From Cafeteria roenbergensis (lineage: Eukaryota > Sar > Bigyra > Bicosoecida > Cafeteriaceae), in the NCBI GenBank assembly GCA_008330645.1, contig VLTN01000023.1, forward strand, positions 124,001-188,000: a stretch of 64,000 bases of DNA, in the 5' to 3' direction. Positions 29,591-40,164 of this stretch are shown here, one piece after another. The translations under genes and the position numbers were made by a program. The notes under the pieces are model-generated. The model made no database searches and was not told where the DNA came from. It was given only the letters and a program-made list of their open reading frames with translations. The number at the start of each line of letters is the position of its first letter. Position 1 is the first letter of the stretch.

Positions 29591-32500
29591 ATGAGCCGCC
29601 TGGACCGCTCAATGGACCGCGTCGAGTTTCAGGCGGGGCTGGGCATGCACGGGGACGAGTCCTCGTTTGCGAGTTCCGAGCGGGACCAGCGGGCCGGGGG
29701 GGGGCAGGCAACGGGCGCGAGGCCTGCAGCTGCGTTCGCGGACTCGGCGGCACACCGCCTCCGCGAGCTCCTAGCAGAGGGATCGCGCATCCGGGAAGAA
29801 GACGCCGACGGCTACGTGGTGGCCGCGTCCGTGGGACGCGACAGCCGGCCGTCCCAGGGCTCCTCGGTCACTGCCCCGCCAGAGGGACAAGTGCAGCCAG
29901 GAGCAAGCCACGCGGTTCTGTCAGCGCTGCGGTCAATGCGAGAGCGGCTGCGGGCGTCCGAGGCAGAGCGCCACTCGCTCGTGGACCAGCTTCAGGCCGC
30001 GCACGATCGGATTCGGGAGGTGAGCCGACGGGGTGGCGCCCGTCCGCGCCGCTCGACGCGGGCACGGCTCGGGAGTCTCTGCCCGGCAACTGTGTGCGCG
30101 CCAGCTATGCGTCGTCGCCCGCGTGTTTCGCAGCTGGAGGCAGAGCTGTCTCGCGTCCGGGAGGAGGGCGAAGGCTGGCGGCGCGCCGAGGAGGCGGACC
30201 ACCGAAAGCAGCTGGGGCAGATGCACGCAGAGCTGCAATCGGTGCGCATCCAGCTCCTGGAGACGTCGCAGGACCTCACGGTGAGACCCAGTGGCGCCCC
30301 TGGCACTGCCCGCGCACACGCATGACCGTCGCCGCCGCTTCCCACCGGGCAGGCGGTCGGCGCAGCCGGGTCGCATCGTGCTTCCTTCCGCGGCAGGCTG
30401 CCGTGGCGCTGGGAGAAGCGCCCAGCGCCGGCACGGCCCGCTCGCGACGCGGAGCCGCCTTGCCCTCTCTCTCTCTCTCTCGATGTAAATGTCTGTATCT
30501 CTCTATGTCCCTCTCTTCCTCTGCCACTTCCTCGGGGGTTCGGCCCGCAGCTGCACCAGGGCCGCGTGGAGGAGGCCGGCCGGGCCAAGCAGGCCGCAGA
30601 GGCCGCTGCGACTGACACCGCGCAGGCCCTCGCCGAGATGCGAGCGGCGGCCGAGCGCATGCAGGGCGAGAACGAGGCGCTGCGCGCCGCCCTTCGGGAC
30701 GCCAGACTGGCGCGAGAGGCGTCGGACCGGCGCAAAGCCGTGGCCGAGGGGAGGGTCGCCGTGCTGCTGGCGCGCGCGGGGTCGGAAGGGGGAGCCGCGT
30801 GCGCCCCTCGCAGGCCCCGCAAGACGACGAAGAAGCGGCGCGCTGCACGCAGCGGCTCGGCCGCCGCGGGGTCCAGGGCGCGCTCGGCCTCGAGACGCGG
30901 GGGCAGGGGCGTGTACGACGAGCTGGAGCGCCGTAGAGAGGCGCGCGACTCTCGCGACCGGGCCTGGGCTGACTGTGACGCAGCGGGGGCGGACGGGGCC
31001 GGCGTCGGCTGCGGCCGCTCCTCGGCCTCGCCCCGAAGAGGCGGCGGCACCTGCGGCTGCTGCGGCCACCCCCAGCGCGGTCGCTCGGACGGAGACGATG
31101 CCCACCGCATGCTGCTTCAGACCGAGCGGCGGGCAGTGAGCACCGACCGAGCACGGCGCGCGGAGCGCGCGGCGGCAGCGGACCGCGCCTCCTCGGGTGC
31201 CTCTGCCGGCGGGGTCCCGGGCTGGAACGGCCTCCGGGGCGCTCTGGAGAGGGCCAACGACGGCAGGCCACTCCCATTCATCACCGGCACGCACGCTGGC
31301 CCCACGCACTCTGTAGTGGCCAACGTGCAGCTCTCGTTGGCCAGGGCCAAGCAGGGCATGGCAGCGGCCGAGCCGCCTGGCGTGCGCAGCGCCGGCGACC
31401 TTGGAGCCAGCGACGGTCCGAGCGGGCAGCCGCCCGCTGGCCAACCCAAGGACGCACCCTTCTCGCCCGGGGGTGCGCCTGCGGTCTCCTGGCAGCATGG
31501 CGTGGCAGAGCCAGCGAGCCCCGGGCAGCAGCGGTCGCCGCGCGCCCCGAGCCTGCCCCTGCCAGGATCGACGGCGCCTCGAGGGGCCCTGTCGGCCCCG
31601 CTCCCCTCCTCTCAGGCGGCCCAGCCGCCCCCTGCCCCCCCTTCGATGCCGCCCCCGCGGCGCGACTTTGCCCAACAGCGGGCCGTCGCGCCGGGGTTGC
31701 CCCCGCCAGGGCACTCCTCGCCGCCCCGCCGAGCAGGCCATCACGGCCGCCGGCAGGGAGCGAGTGGGCCAGGCACGCCTCCCGACCTTGGCGCCGCCGG
31801 CAGCAGCAGCGGAAGTGGCAGCGGCAGCGGCCCGCGCACTCCTGGGGGGGAGCACTCAACCGGCCCTCAGCCACGCAAGTCCCCGGCAGGATCGTCTTCG
31901 GGAGCCGGATCGCCGGCCCGCACCTCTCCGCATCGCGACCCGCTGAGCGGAGCGCCTTCGGCGTCCGGGTCCCGCGCAGCCTCGTCCGCTGCGTCGAGCC
32001 CCGCGCACGGCGCCGCGTCGGACCAAGCGCCCGCTCCTCGCTCTGCGCGCGGCGATGCCACCCGGCCAGCCTCAAGCTCTGGCGGCAGCTCCCCGTCGAC
32101 GGGAAATCGCGGCCCGGCCCCGCCTGCAGGCGCGGACCACGGCCTTGCGCCGGCAACCGGCCCGGCTGCGCTCTCGGCAGAGCACTCCCCCGTGCTGCAG
32201 CGGGTGCAGGCTGTTGTGGCGGACTGCCGCGAGGCGCTGCGCCGCCTGCAGGACGGCACTGCAACTCTTGCGAGCATGCCCGACCCGGCCGACGGCGCGG
32301 ACGCGAGCATGTCTGTCGGATCGTGGTCTCTGATGGGTGGGGACGACATGTCGGGCAGCGGCTCCGCTGAGTCGACGACTGACCGCGCGGGAGAGGGCGC
32401 GTCGGCCGGTGGACGCTTGGTGGCTCACCGCACCGTGCGCCCCGAGCGCTCCATGGTCGGCGTGCTGCGCCAGCTGGAAGGGGAAATGGACGCCTTGGAG

Positions 32501-33175
32501 ACCCAGTTTGCCGAGCTCGTGGCAGGAGCCGAGGCCGACGTCGGCCTCAGCCACGGCGACCAGCAGGACGCGGAGCGGCTGCGGGACAAGGCCGTCCGGC
32601 TCGCCAGCGACATTCGCGCCAAGGGCGACCAGATTTCCGCCCTCAAGGCTGCGGTGAGGGGCGTGCGTGCTGCTAGGGAGCGGTCTCCGCACGTGGACGC
32701 GAGGGCGACGCGCGGGCGCGTGTCGGCGCTTCGCAGCTTCGAAAAGGTCAGGGCGGTTGCGCAGGGCTCCGACAGAGGGGGCGCACGCGCAGCCGTGGCG
32801 TGGGCGGAGGACAGGGCCGCGCGGGGCGTCGCCGCGCGCTCTTCTCGGCGGGCATCCCACGGGAGCGGTTCGGGAACGGGCGAGGACGGGCCGGCGCTGG
32901 TCCGGAGAGTGACTCGCGGGCTCAACAGCGCGGCGGCCACCCGCGACGCTGGCCGGCAAGAGCGGCCTGCGGGCGGCGCGCAGCAGCACAGCACCGCCCG
33001 CTTCTCGGCAGAGGGAGCAGCTTCCCTGCCTCTCTGGATGCCTGTAGACGACGAGGACGTGCGCTCGGCGGCCCAGCCCCGTGAGCCGCTCAGCCCGGTC
33101 GACCGGCCGGCTGCCATCGTTGGCGGCGGCCCTGGACGGCCCGCGGGGGGCTCCTTCCGCCCTGAGAGGCGCTGA
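29591..33175 (+). CDS. CEP57: CEP57-like centrosomal coiled-coil protein (three exons)
   Basis: Exons 29591-30019, 30134-30280 and 30551-33175, all phase 0, give 1066 residues. Coiled coils run through residues 105-300 (MRERLRASEAERHSLVDQLQ; LEAELSRVREEGEGWRRAEE; MQGENEALRAALRDARLARE). The diagnostic part is PLPFITGTHAGPTHSVVANV at about 432-451, which resembles the Cep57 microtubule-binding-region signature (PF..GT...SHSV.ANVQ). A later segment, VLRQLEGEMDALETQFAELV (about 830-849), resembles the helical repeat found near it in this family. Known role: pericentriolar or spindle-pole microtubule attachment (human CEP57, fission yeast Ppc89). The middle 300 residues are a Ser/Pro/Gly-rich linker, much longer than in animals. 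Assignment rests on one motif plus architecture, so it is moderate. Intron 1 (114 nt) is stop-free and a multiple of three. Confidence 0.62.
30464..30481 (+). repeat. (CT)n microsatellite in CEP57-like intron 2
   Basis: Nine CT dinucleotides, followed by a further pyrimidine-rich stretch to about 30535, just ahead of the acceptor at 30550. It probably acts as an extended polypyrimidine tract. Confidence 0.85.
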
Positions 33176-33730
33176 GGCACCTCGCAGGGCTGGGCTGCGG
33201 CGGTCCCCAAGAAGCGGGTTGGGACACAGTGCCACCGCCGCCTGCGACGGGCCCCTGCAGCCTTGCGGGCGACTGGGGGGTACGCGGACGCCGAGCAGGT
33301 TGCTTGGGCCACGCTCCTACATTTTGCGTTTTGAATCGCTCATTGGTGCGTTTGCGCTGTGCTGCATTGCGGAGTTTCTGCCACCGCCGCTTGCGTTGAA
33401 AGTCCCGTGTCCGGCAAGGCCGCGCATGCCTCGCTGGCTTCCCTGCCCACAGGGCCACACGGAACGCCACCGCTCGCGAGAGACGCCAAGTATGGGCCAG
33501 TCTTGAGCCGCCGGTTCGGTCCCGGTGCTGCCCGATGCGGAGACCGGGTTTCGCAAGCGATCGCTCTGCCAAAACCTCGACCGGACGGTCGCCATGGCCG
33601 TTCTCCGCCCCACTCCCGGTGCGTGCTGTCCCTCGTCAGGGCCAAGCCACTCGGGCAGCTGGGCCGCGGCGCACCGGTGCAGCGTTGCTAGTCCCCCTTC
33701 CCAGCGGCCCGAGGGGTCACCTCTGAACCG
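33176..33730. other. Intergenic spacer before channel gene, nothing recognised
   Basis: Between two plus-strand genes, somewhat lower in GC than its flanks. No exon, RNA gene or repeat is supported. It should contain the channel promoter. Confidence 0.5.
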
Positions 33731-36700
33731 ATGGCCCACGCAAGCGCAATGGCTGCGACCAGAATTGTGGCAGATGACATGGAGGCCCGCCGCCGCGACG
33801 GCGAGGCCGCAGCTCGCGACATGCGCGAGAGCGAGCGAAGATCCGGGCACTCGTCGGGGGGCGGGGTCCGGCCGGGCGTGCCGTCGTTCGGCCGAGGGCT
33901 GGGGGACTTGCTCTCTGTTCCGGACCACGAGACGGCGAGGCGGACACGCGGCGACAGCATGAGGCTTCGGCTGTACGCCCTTGGCGACCACTTGAAGTCC
34001 TCGGACGTCGGAACGGGCATCCTGGTGAACTTGTCGGCGACGCTCTCTTGGGATGCAATGCGCGCAATCTTGCTGAACGAGCTCTTTGGCGACACGATTG
34101 ACATTGCGCATGTCGACCTCAACCTGGTTTCCCTTCACCTGCTTCCCGATGGCGAGCGCGTCCGCGGCCCAGGTGAGCTTCAATCTGTCGAGTTTGCTGC
34201 GCCCACACCAGCCTCGGCTGTCCCCAGCAGGCGTTCGCCTGTCCGCGGGCGCGGGCCCAGCCACCGCGAGCAGTTCAGCTGCGGAGGCGCGTTCCCCACC
34301 TTTCTGGCGAGAATGCGAACCCGCTTCGCGGCACTCCGGTCGCGCCTGCTCCCGCCCCGTCCACAGAGTTCTTGAGCGCAAACGACAAGGTGGTGCTCTA
34401 TGTTGGTCTGACTCCCCTTTCGGGAGACATTAACGATCCCCTGAATGTTGAGGGCTTCAAGACGGACATGTCGACCTTCCTGCAAAACTTTCGCCGATCA
34501 GGGGCAGTGGGAATGCGTCGACGGGCATCCATGCGAACGCTTGGGCAGCCGCCTGCCGCGATGTCTGGGGATACGAACCAGAGTTTCCTGCGAAGCCTGG
34601 TCGCGGGCATTGGCCTTCCTGGCACTGGGCGCGGAGGCGCTGGGCAACGAGGAGTTGGATTCACTCCCCGAGCCGCTGCGCAGGAGAGCAAGTTCGAGCA
34701 GCAAAGGCAAGCCGCGGTCGCACCCACCGGACGCTCTCAGGCCATGGCTGCCTCCAAGAGCGACCGCGGGACGATGAAGCTGCCGGGCAGTCGCTTCTTC
34801 AGCTCAAACCAGGTCGACGCCAAGCGACTCCCGGCTTCGGCCGCAGGCCCGCTGACCAGGCATGACAGCGCAAAGGACTCCGTGCCCGGCCAGGCGCGGT
34901 CGCCGCCTCCTGAGTCCGATGCCAAGGCCACGTCGGACGGCCACCAGCCCCACACCATTCACGAGGACGAGTCGGGCGAGTCTGACGACTCCGAGATGGA
35001 AGGTCTCGATGCGGCTGTGGCTCCCACGGCAGCGGATGCAGCGGAGGACCCCGTCGAGTCGCACCGCTCAAAGCTGCGGGCAAAGTTTCGCGCTGCAATC
35101 CAAAAGCTGGTGCTGATTCACCGGCTTGTGCAGCTGCCGGCAGCAACCGGAGGGTCAGTGTACGCCCCGAAAGCGCGGGACGAGGTCCCCAGCTCCAAAT
35201 CCAGAGCAGCAAACAACTGGAGGGCGTCCATCGCGGCTGGCCTGTTCGCCCGCGCCGACAAGTCCATGGACGCGCTCATCAAGGAGCAGTCCAACTTGTA
35301 CCAGTACAACGACCTGCGCCGGGGGTCTCTGGACGACAGCTTGCCGTGCGGCGTGATCCACCCGGACGGCACGATGCGAATGACTTGGGATGTGGCCATG
35401 CTCTGCCTTGTCGTCTTCTTCGGGTTCATGGTGCCTTACCGCCTTGGTTTCGACATCACGCTGTCGCCGGCCGAAGAGTCGTTCGACCTTGTCGCGGACA
35501 TCCTGTTCCTTCTGGATCTGGCTTCGAACTTTCGGACCGCTTACAAGGACGACGGGGTGATGGTTTCGGACGGCAAAGCGATGGCGATGAACTACCTCAA
35601 GTCGTGGTTCTTCATCGACTTGGTTGCCTCGTTCCCGATCGGATGGTTCACGGACACGGGCGGCGTGAACAAAGTGATTCGCATGCTGCGGCTGTTCAAG
35701 CTGTTCCGGATGCTGCGCCTGCTCCGCCTCTTTCCGCGGTTCACGCAGGTGCTGGAGGCCAGCATCAAGCTGAACCCGGCAATGATCGGATTCCTCCGCT
35801 CGTTCGCCATCATGTTTTTGATGTGGCACAACATTGGCTGCGCCTATTGGTTTGTGGCCCGCGAGGAACTCAACGGCATCGCCGTGTGTCCCGAGGAGTA
35901 TGGGTCCAAGCCTTGCTACGTCAACCACTGCGTGTGCGACCAATCGGATCCAGTCGGCTCGCACGTGCTCCTCCCGGAGTCGGACAGCTCGTGGTACGAC
36001 CCCCATAATCCGGACCAGTGGGTGCCACACTACTCGATGCCAAGTTCAGACATCCTGGTGCAGTATGGCCAAGCTGTGTTCTGGGCCGTTGAGGTGACCA
36101 CTGGAATCGGAGGAGACATTATTCCCCGCTCCACGCTTGAGGTGTTCTTTACGGCCTTCATGGTGATCGTCGGTCTGATGATGTACTCGCTGATCATTGG
36201 CTCTGCTTCCTCTGCGCTGGCGAACATTGACAGCACAGCGACTCAGCGGAGGCAGACGCTCGAGAAGGTCAACGCGTTCATGCGGTCCCGCAAGGTGCCG
36301 CCGTTCTTCCAGCGGATCATTGTTGACTTCTACGAGCACATGTGGCAGACTCCGCAGCGCGAGGCGGACGTCTTCCGTGACCTGCCGCCGTCGTTGCGCT
36401 CGCGCCTCGCCATCGTGATGAACCGTGATCTGATCGACCGCATCCCGATATTCAAGCTCATGTCTGCGAGCGTCTACGTGCGGATCGTTCAGAGGCTGCA
36501 GCACAACACGTTCCTGCCCGGTGAGTACGTGATTCAGCAGGGCACCGAGAGCGAGTTCCTCTACTTTGTGAAGCGTGGCAAGTGCGACGCACTGCTCCCC
36601 GACACGGAGCACACCATCTTCATGACTCTCTTTCCGGGAGACGTATTTGGCGAGCGAGGCTTGCTCTTCGATGAGCGACGGTCCGAGTCGTACAGGGCCG

Positions 36701-37539
36701 TCGACTTCCTCGACGTCTTGATGATGAGCCAGCTCGAGTTCCAGGAGCTCGTGGTGATGTCGCCGGCGTTCGTGGCCGAGCTTCGGCGCGTGGCGGCGGT
36801 GCGGGAGCGGCGCCGTATCGGGTTCGAGCTGACCCTCCTCCGCCGCGCGAACAAGGTGATGCCGCACAAGCGGACTGGGTTCTGGCACAAGCTCTTTTCT
36901 GCCCGACGGGGCCAGGGCATTGTGCAGGCCGACGCGGCGACGAAAGAGTGGACTGCGGGCGCCACACGCCGCGCCGCGCTCAAGGTGTCGCCCGCGCCAC
37001 CAGACCACGTGTCCACAGTGTCGTCACCGAGAGGAGGACCGGGCGGAATGGCTGAGGGGTCCGTTCGCCATCAGCCATCCGGCGCGAGGCGTCCGTTCGG
37101 GTCTGCCTCTGCGGCGGGGCGAAGCTCGTGGCCAGCATCCGTCTCTGAGGTTCCAAGCGGGCTGGCGCCCTCCATGGGGCCGACAAATCTGGACGGGTCG
37201 AAGCGCAGCCTCGCGTCTGGCTTCGAAGCAACGCCCAGCCAGCGTGGGCTTGGTCAGGGTCTGCCCGAGTACCGCTCCGCAGACGGCATTCCAGATGCGC
37301 TCTCCAGGCGGGTACCAAGTTCGTCGTTGAGCCAGCGGTCGGCGTCTTACGCGGGAACGAGCCAGCGCAACGCCTGGGCTAAGCGGAAGATGGGAACCAG
37401 CTCGGCAGTCCTGCCCGCCAATCCGAAGCTTTCGCAAGCAACGCGGTCATCTGCTCCTCAGAGCATGGACAGCGCGGTTGGAATTCCCGACGACGTTGGG
37501 GCCGAGGAGCGGCTGCCGGGGCAGCCCAGGACGGAGTGA
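33731..37539 (+). CDS. Cyclic-nucleotide-gated-type (CNG/HCN/EAG-like) cation channel
   Basis: Exons 33731-34172 and 34367-37539 (phase 1) give 1204 residues. Six membrane segments are visible from about 489: S1 MLCLVVFFGFMVPY, S2 ADILFLLDLASNFRTAY, S3 SWFFIDLVASFPIGWF, S4 KVIRMLRLFKLFRMLRLLRL (basic residue every third position, from 583), S5 FAIMFLMWHNIGCAYWF, pore WAVEVTTGIGGDIIP, S6 FMVIVGLMMYSLIIGSA. A C-linker and a cyclic-nucleotide-binding domain follow: FLPGEYVIQQGT at 863 and FGERGLLFDERRSESYRA at 908 (phosphate cassette, with Arg kept but the usual RTA motif altered). The pore filter is TTGIGGDI (725-732), not GYGD. The N-terminus (about 96-165) looks like a small beta-grasp domain (SLHLLPDGERV; ANDKVVLYVGL). 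Ion choice and ligand cannot be stated from sequence. Confidence 0.93.
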
Positions 37540-37706
37540 AGGCCCACCGCGAGGTGTCTGCGTGTTCAGTGCGTGTCAACTATCACCCCTGCTGCTGCGT
37601 GCCGATTGCTTGAGCCATTCACAGTTTGATTGCTGCCAACGATTTGGAGCAGTGCGCAAAGCCGGGCTCGTGCTTTTCCCCATCAAGAGCGCCACACACG
37701 CTCCTC

Positions 37707-40138
37707 CTACAAAAGGCCGAGGTCAGCCTCGGACTCAAGATCGTACTCCGCTGGGGCCGGCGCTTTTTGGGCAGCCGTTGCAGGGCCAGCGGCCGCCTCC
37801 TTTGCCAGCTGCTTTTGCTCCGCCTCCGCCTTGGCACGCTCCCTCTCCTGAAGGAAGTGCAAACTGAGCGGGTCCTTGACATGAAAGCGGTCCTCAGGGA
37901 AGCTCGTGTCGGAATCCGGTGCGCGGCCCACGTCTGCAGCAGAGGCTCGGGGAGGCGTCGCGCGCGAGCCAGAGCCGTGGACGTTGGGGACACCCGGGTC
38001 GGCTGTCGCACCAGAGTCGACGGCTGCTGGCCACTGGGCTGTCGGGATGCTCACTCGCACCGACAGGGCGAGCGGATCAACGCCTCGGGCCGTCACCTCA
38101 CAGATGGCCCTTGCTGGCACAACGACGGCCGGCAGCAGGACCGTGGCCGGAGTGTGGCCCGGAGCAGCAACGGACACGGACTCTTCGCCACATGCAACGC
38201 TCAGCAGCCTGCCCAGCGTGTCAGCACCAGCCTCGTGCCCATGGGAGCGGCAGCAAAGCTCCGCAACGCAAGCAGCCGATCCATGAGGCCGAGACGTTGG
38301 CTTGCCGGCTTCGTGGAGTGCCTGTTCAAGCGCCTGAAGCAGCGCAGGGTGGCTGGGGTCGAGTTCCAGAACAACAGTCACGCCGACGAGGGCGCCGGGC
38401 GGCACGCCGCTGGGCCCGCCAGCGGCCTCCGGGGCCGACGACGGCAGCGGAATGCCACGCCAGGCGGACCGGTCCCATTCCGCCTGCGTCGTTGCGAGCG
38501 GCGAGCGCCACCAGGTGGGCGCCGCGGCGGGGTCAGCACTCGCAGCGGCTCCGTCGGCACATCCCGCCCCTGTAGCCGCCCGGTCAGCCCGGTGAAGGTG
38601 GATGGCAACGGACGGGACGGCTGGCGGGCGAGTGGGACGCGCCCGCACCCGCCTGGACGCACGCTCTCGAAGCCCCACGGAACCGCCTTCCTCTGCTGGC
38701 GCCTGGCCCTCGACCGCCTCGTCGGCCCCGCCGGCAGCGGTCGCCTCCCCCCTGCCGCCCCCAACCTCCTGGATCAGCGCGGCGGCCCGGGCTCTCCTTT
38801 TCTCGGCAGCAGGTGCGGACAGAGCTCGCTCTGCTGCCGCGATGCCAGCCTGAGCCGCGGCGCCAGTCTCTGTCTGTTCGTGCCGAGAGGCGTCCTCCGC
38901 CACCGACTGCAGGTCGGCCATGGGGCGCGCCCCCTTGGCCTTGGCCTCCTCTTCCTCCTCGCCCAGCCGCCGAACCTGCATGTCCACGCGCACCACGCCG
39001 TCGGGGCCCACGGGGGCGCCCGCCGCTGCCGCCTCCGCCACGCTCATCGCAGCTCGGACGCTCTCGCTCGCCGCGTCCCCTGCAACGGTCATCGCTCCTG
39101 CTGCGGCCCCCGGGCTGGCGGCCCTGCCCGGCTTGGCAGCGCCGCCGCCGCCGCCGCCGGCCGCGGTGCCTGCCTGGCTGCCCGGCTCCCCTTCGACCGT
39201 TTCGATGCCCGCCTTGCGCGGCGACCGGACCCACTGGGCCGGCGGGGGGAGCTTGCCCTTGTACCGGTTCGCGAGCGTCGGGAGCCTGTACGCCTCGTTC
39301 AGGGTCCAGGGCGGGGAAGCCTTTCGCCCGAACTTGGCCTCCACGTTCTGCATCACGATGCCGCACACCATGTGGCGGAACGCCTCCCCGCCACGAGACA
39401 CGCACCCAGACGTGACTTCCGGGTTCACGACCACGTCGTAGACGGAGCAGGGCCTGCCGGCGCGGTCGACGTCAGTCCGCGGCGGCCCGATGGCGATGGG
39501 AACGTGCAGCCCCTCCACTGCCTCGGACCCCGACAAGTCTCGCCGCTTCCGGAACCCGGGCACCTGCGCCGCGTGCGTGACGTTGATGAACACCTTAGTG
39601 CCACCGCGCACGGCGCCGCGGTCGGTGGGCACCGTGGCGGTCTTGATCACGAACGACGGCTCGGGGTTGATTCGCTCGCCTTGCTGCGGGGGCTTGGCAT
39701 CCGCAGCAAGAGAACAACTAACGAAAGCGTGTGCATGGGCACGCTGCCTGGGCAGGGGGCGCGGCTCATGTGCCAGAGAGCGGGGCGGCCCACTTGCCAC
39801 CGCTGAGCGCGACGGGCAGCATCGACTGCGCCGACTCACGCCTGCACCGACTGGCCCGCCCGCCGAGGCCTGCAGCTGCGCCATGATGTCCGCGTATTGC
39901 TCCGGCTGGGACTCCCTCAGCACGTCGAGCATCTGCGAGCTCCGGGCGGCTGGCGGAGGGAGCGCGGGCGACAACGGTGGTAGCCGCTCTCTCGCAGGCG
40001 GCCGCTCGAGCGCAACGCAAGCCGGGCCCACATCCTCACAGCAGCGTACGCCTGCATCGGGTCTTCGCCGCCAGTGGCTGCCATGGCGGCGCGGGGGAGC
40101 GCGAGTGTGTGTTCCGTGCGTGCGGCGTCGCTTGACAT
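37707..40138 (-). CDS. PIH1-domain protein, probable dynein preassembly / R2TP factor
   Basis: Minus-strand exons 40138-40040, 39932-39840 and 39683-37707 (all phase 0) give 722 residues. An N-terminal helix (LDVLRESQPEQYADIMAQLQ) leads into the PIH1 domain: INPEPSFVIKT, GGTKVFINVTHAAQVPG, VPIAIGPPRTDVDRAGRPCS, VYDVVVNPEV, then FRHMVCGIVMQNVEAKFG. Known PIH proteins (PIH1D1, Kintoun/DNAAF2, PIH1D2, DNAAF6) act with HSP90 and R2TP, and several preassemble ciliary dynein arms. The long middle part is low-complexity with a charged helix (VRRLGEEEEEAKAKGARP). The C-terminus ends in a helix (LHFLQERERAKAEAEQKQLA) and could hide a divergent CS-like domain, which I cannot confirm. The large size suggests a Kintoun-type protein. 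Intron 2 (156 nt) is stop-free. Only 26 bases separate this start codon from the stop of the next gene. Confidence 0.85.
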
Positions 40139-40164
40139 CTTTGGGTCTGGTGCAACATTTGAGT

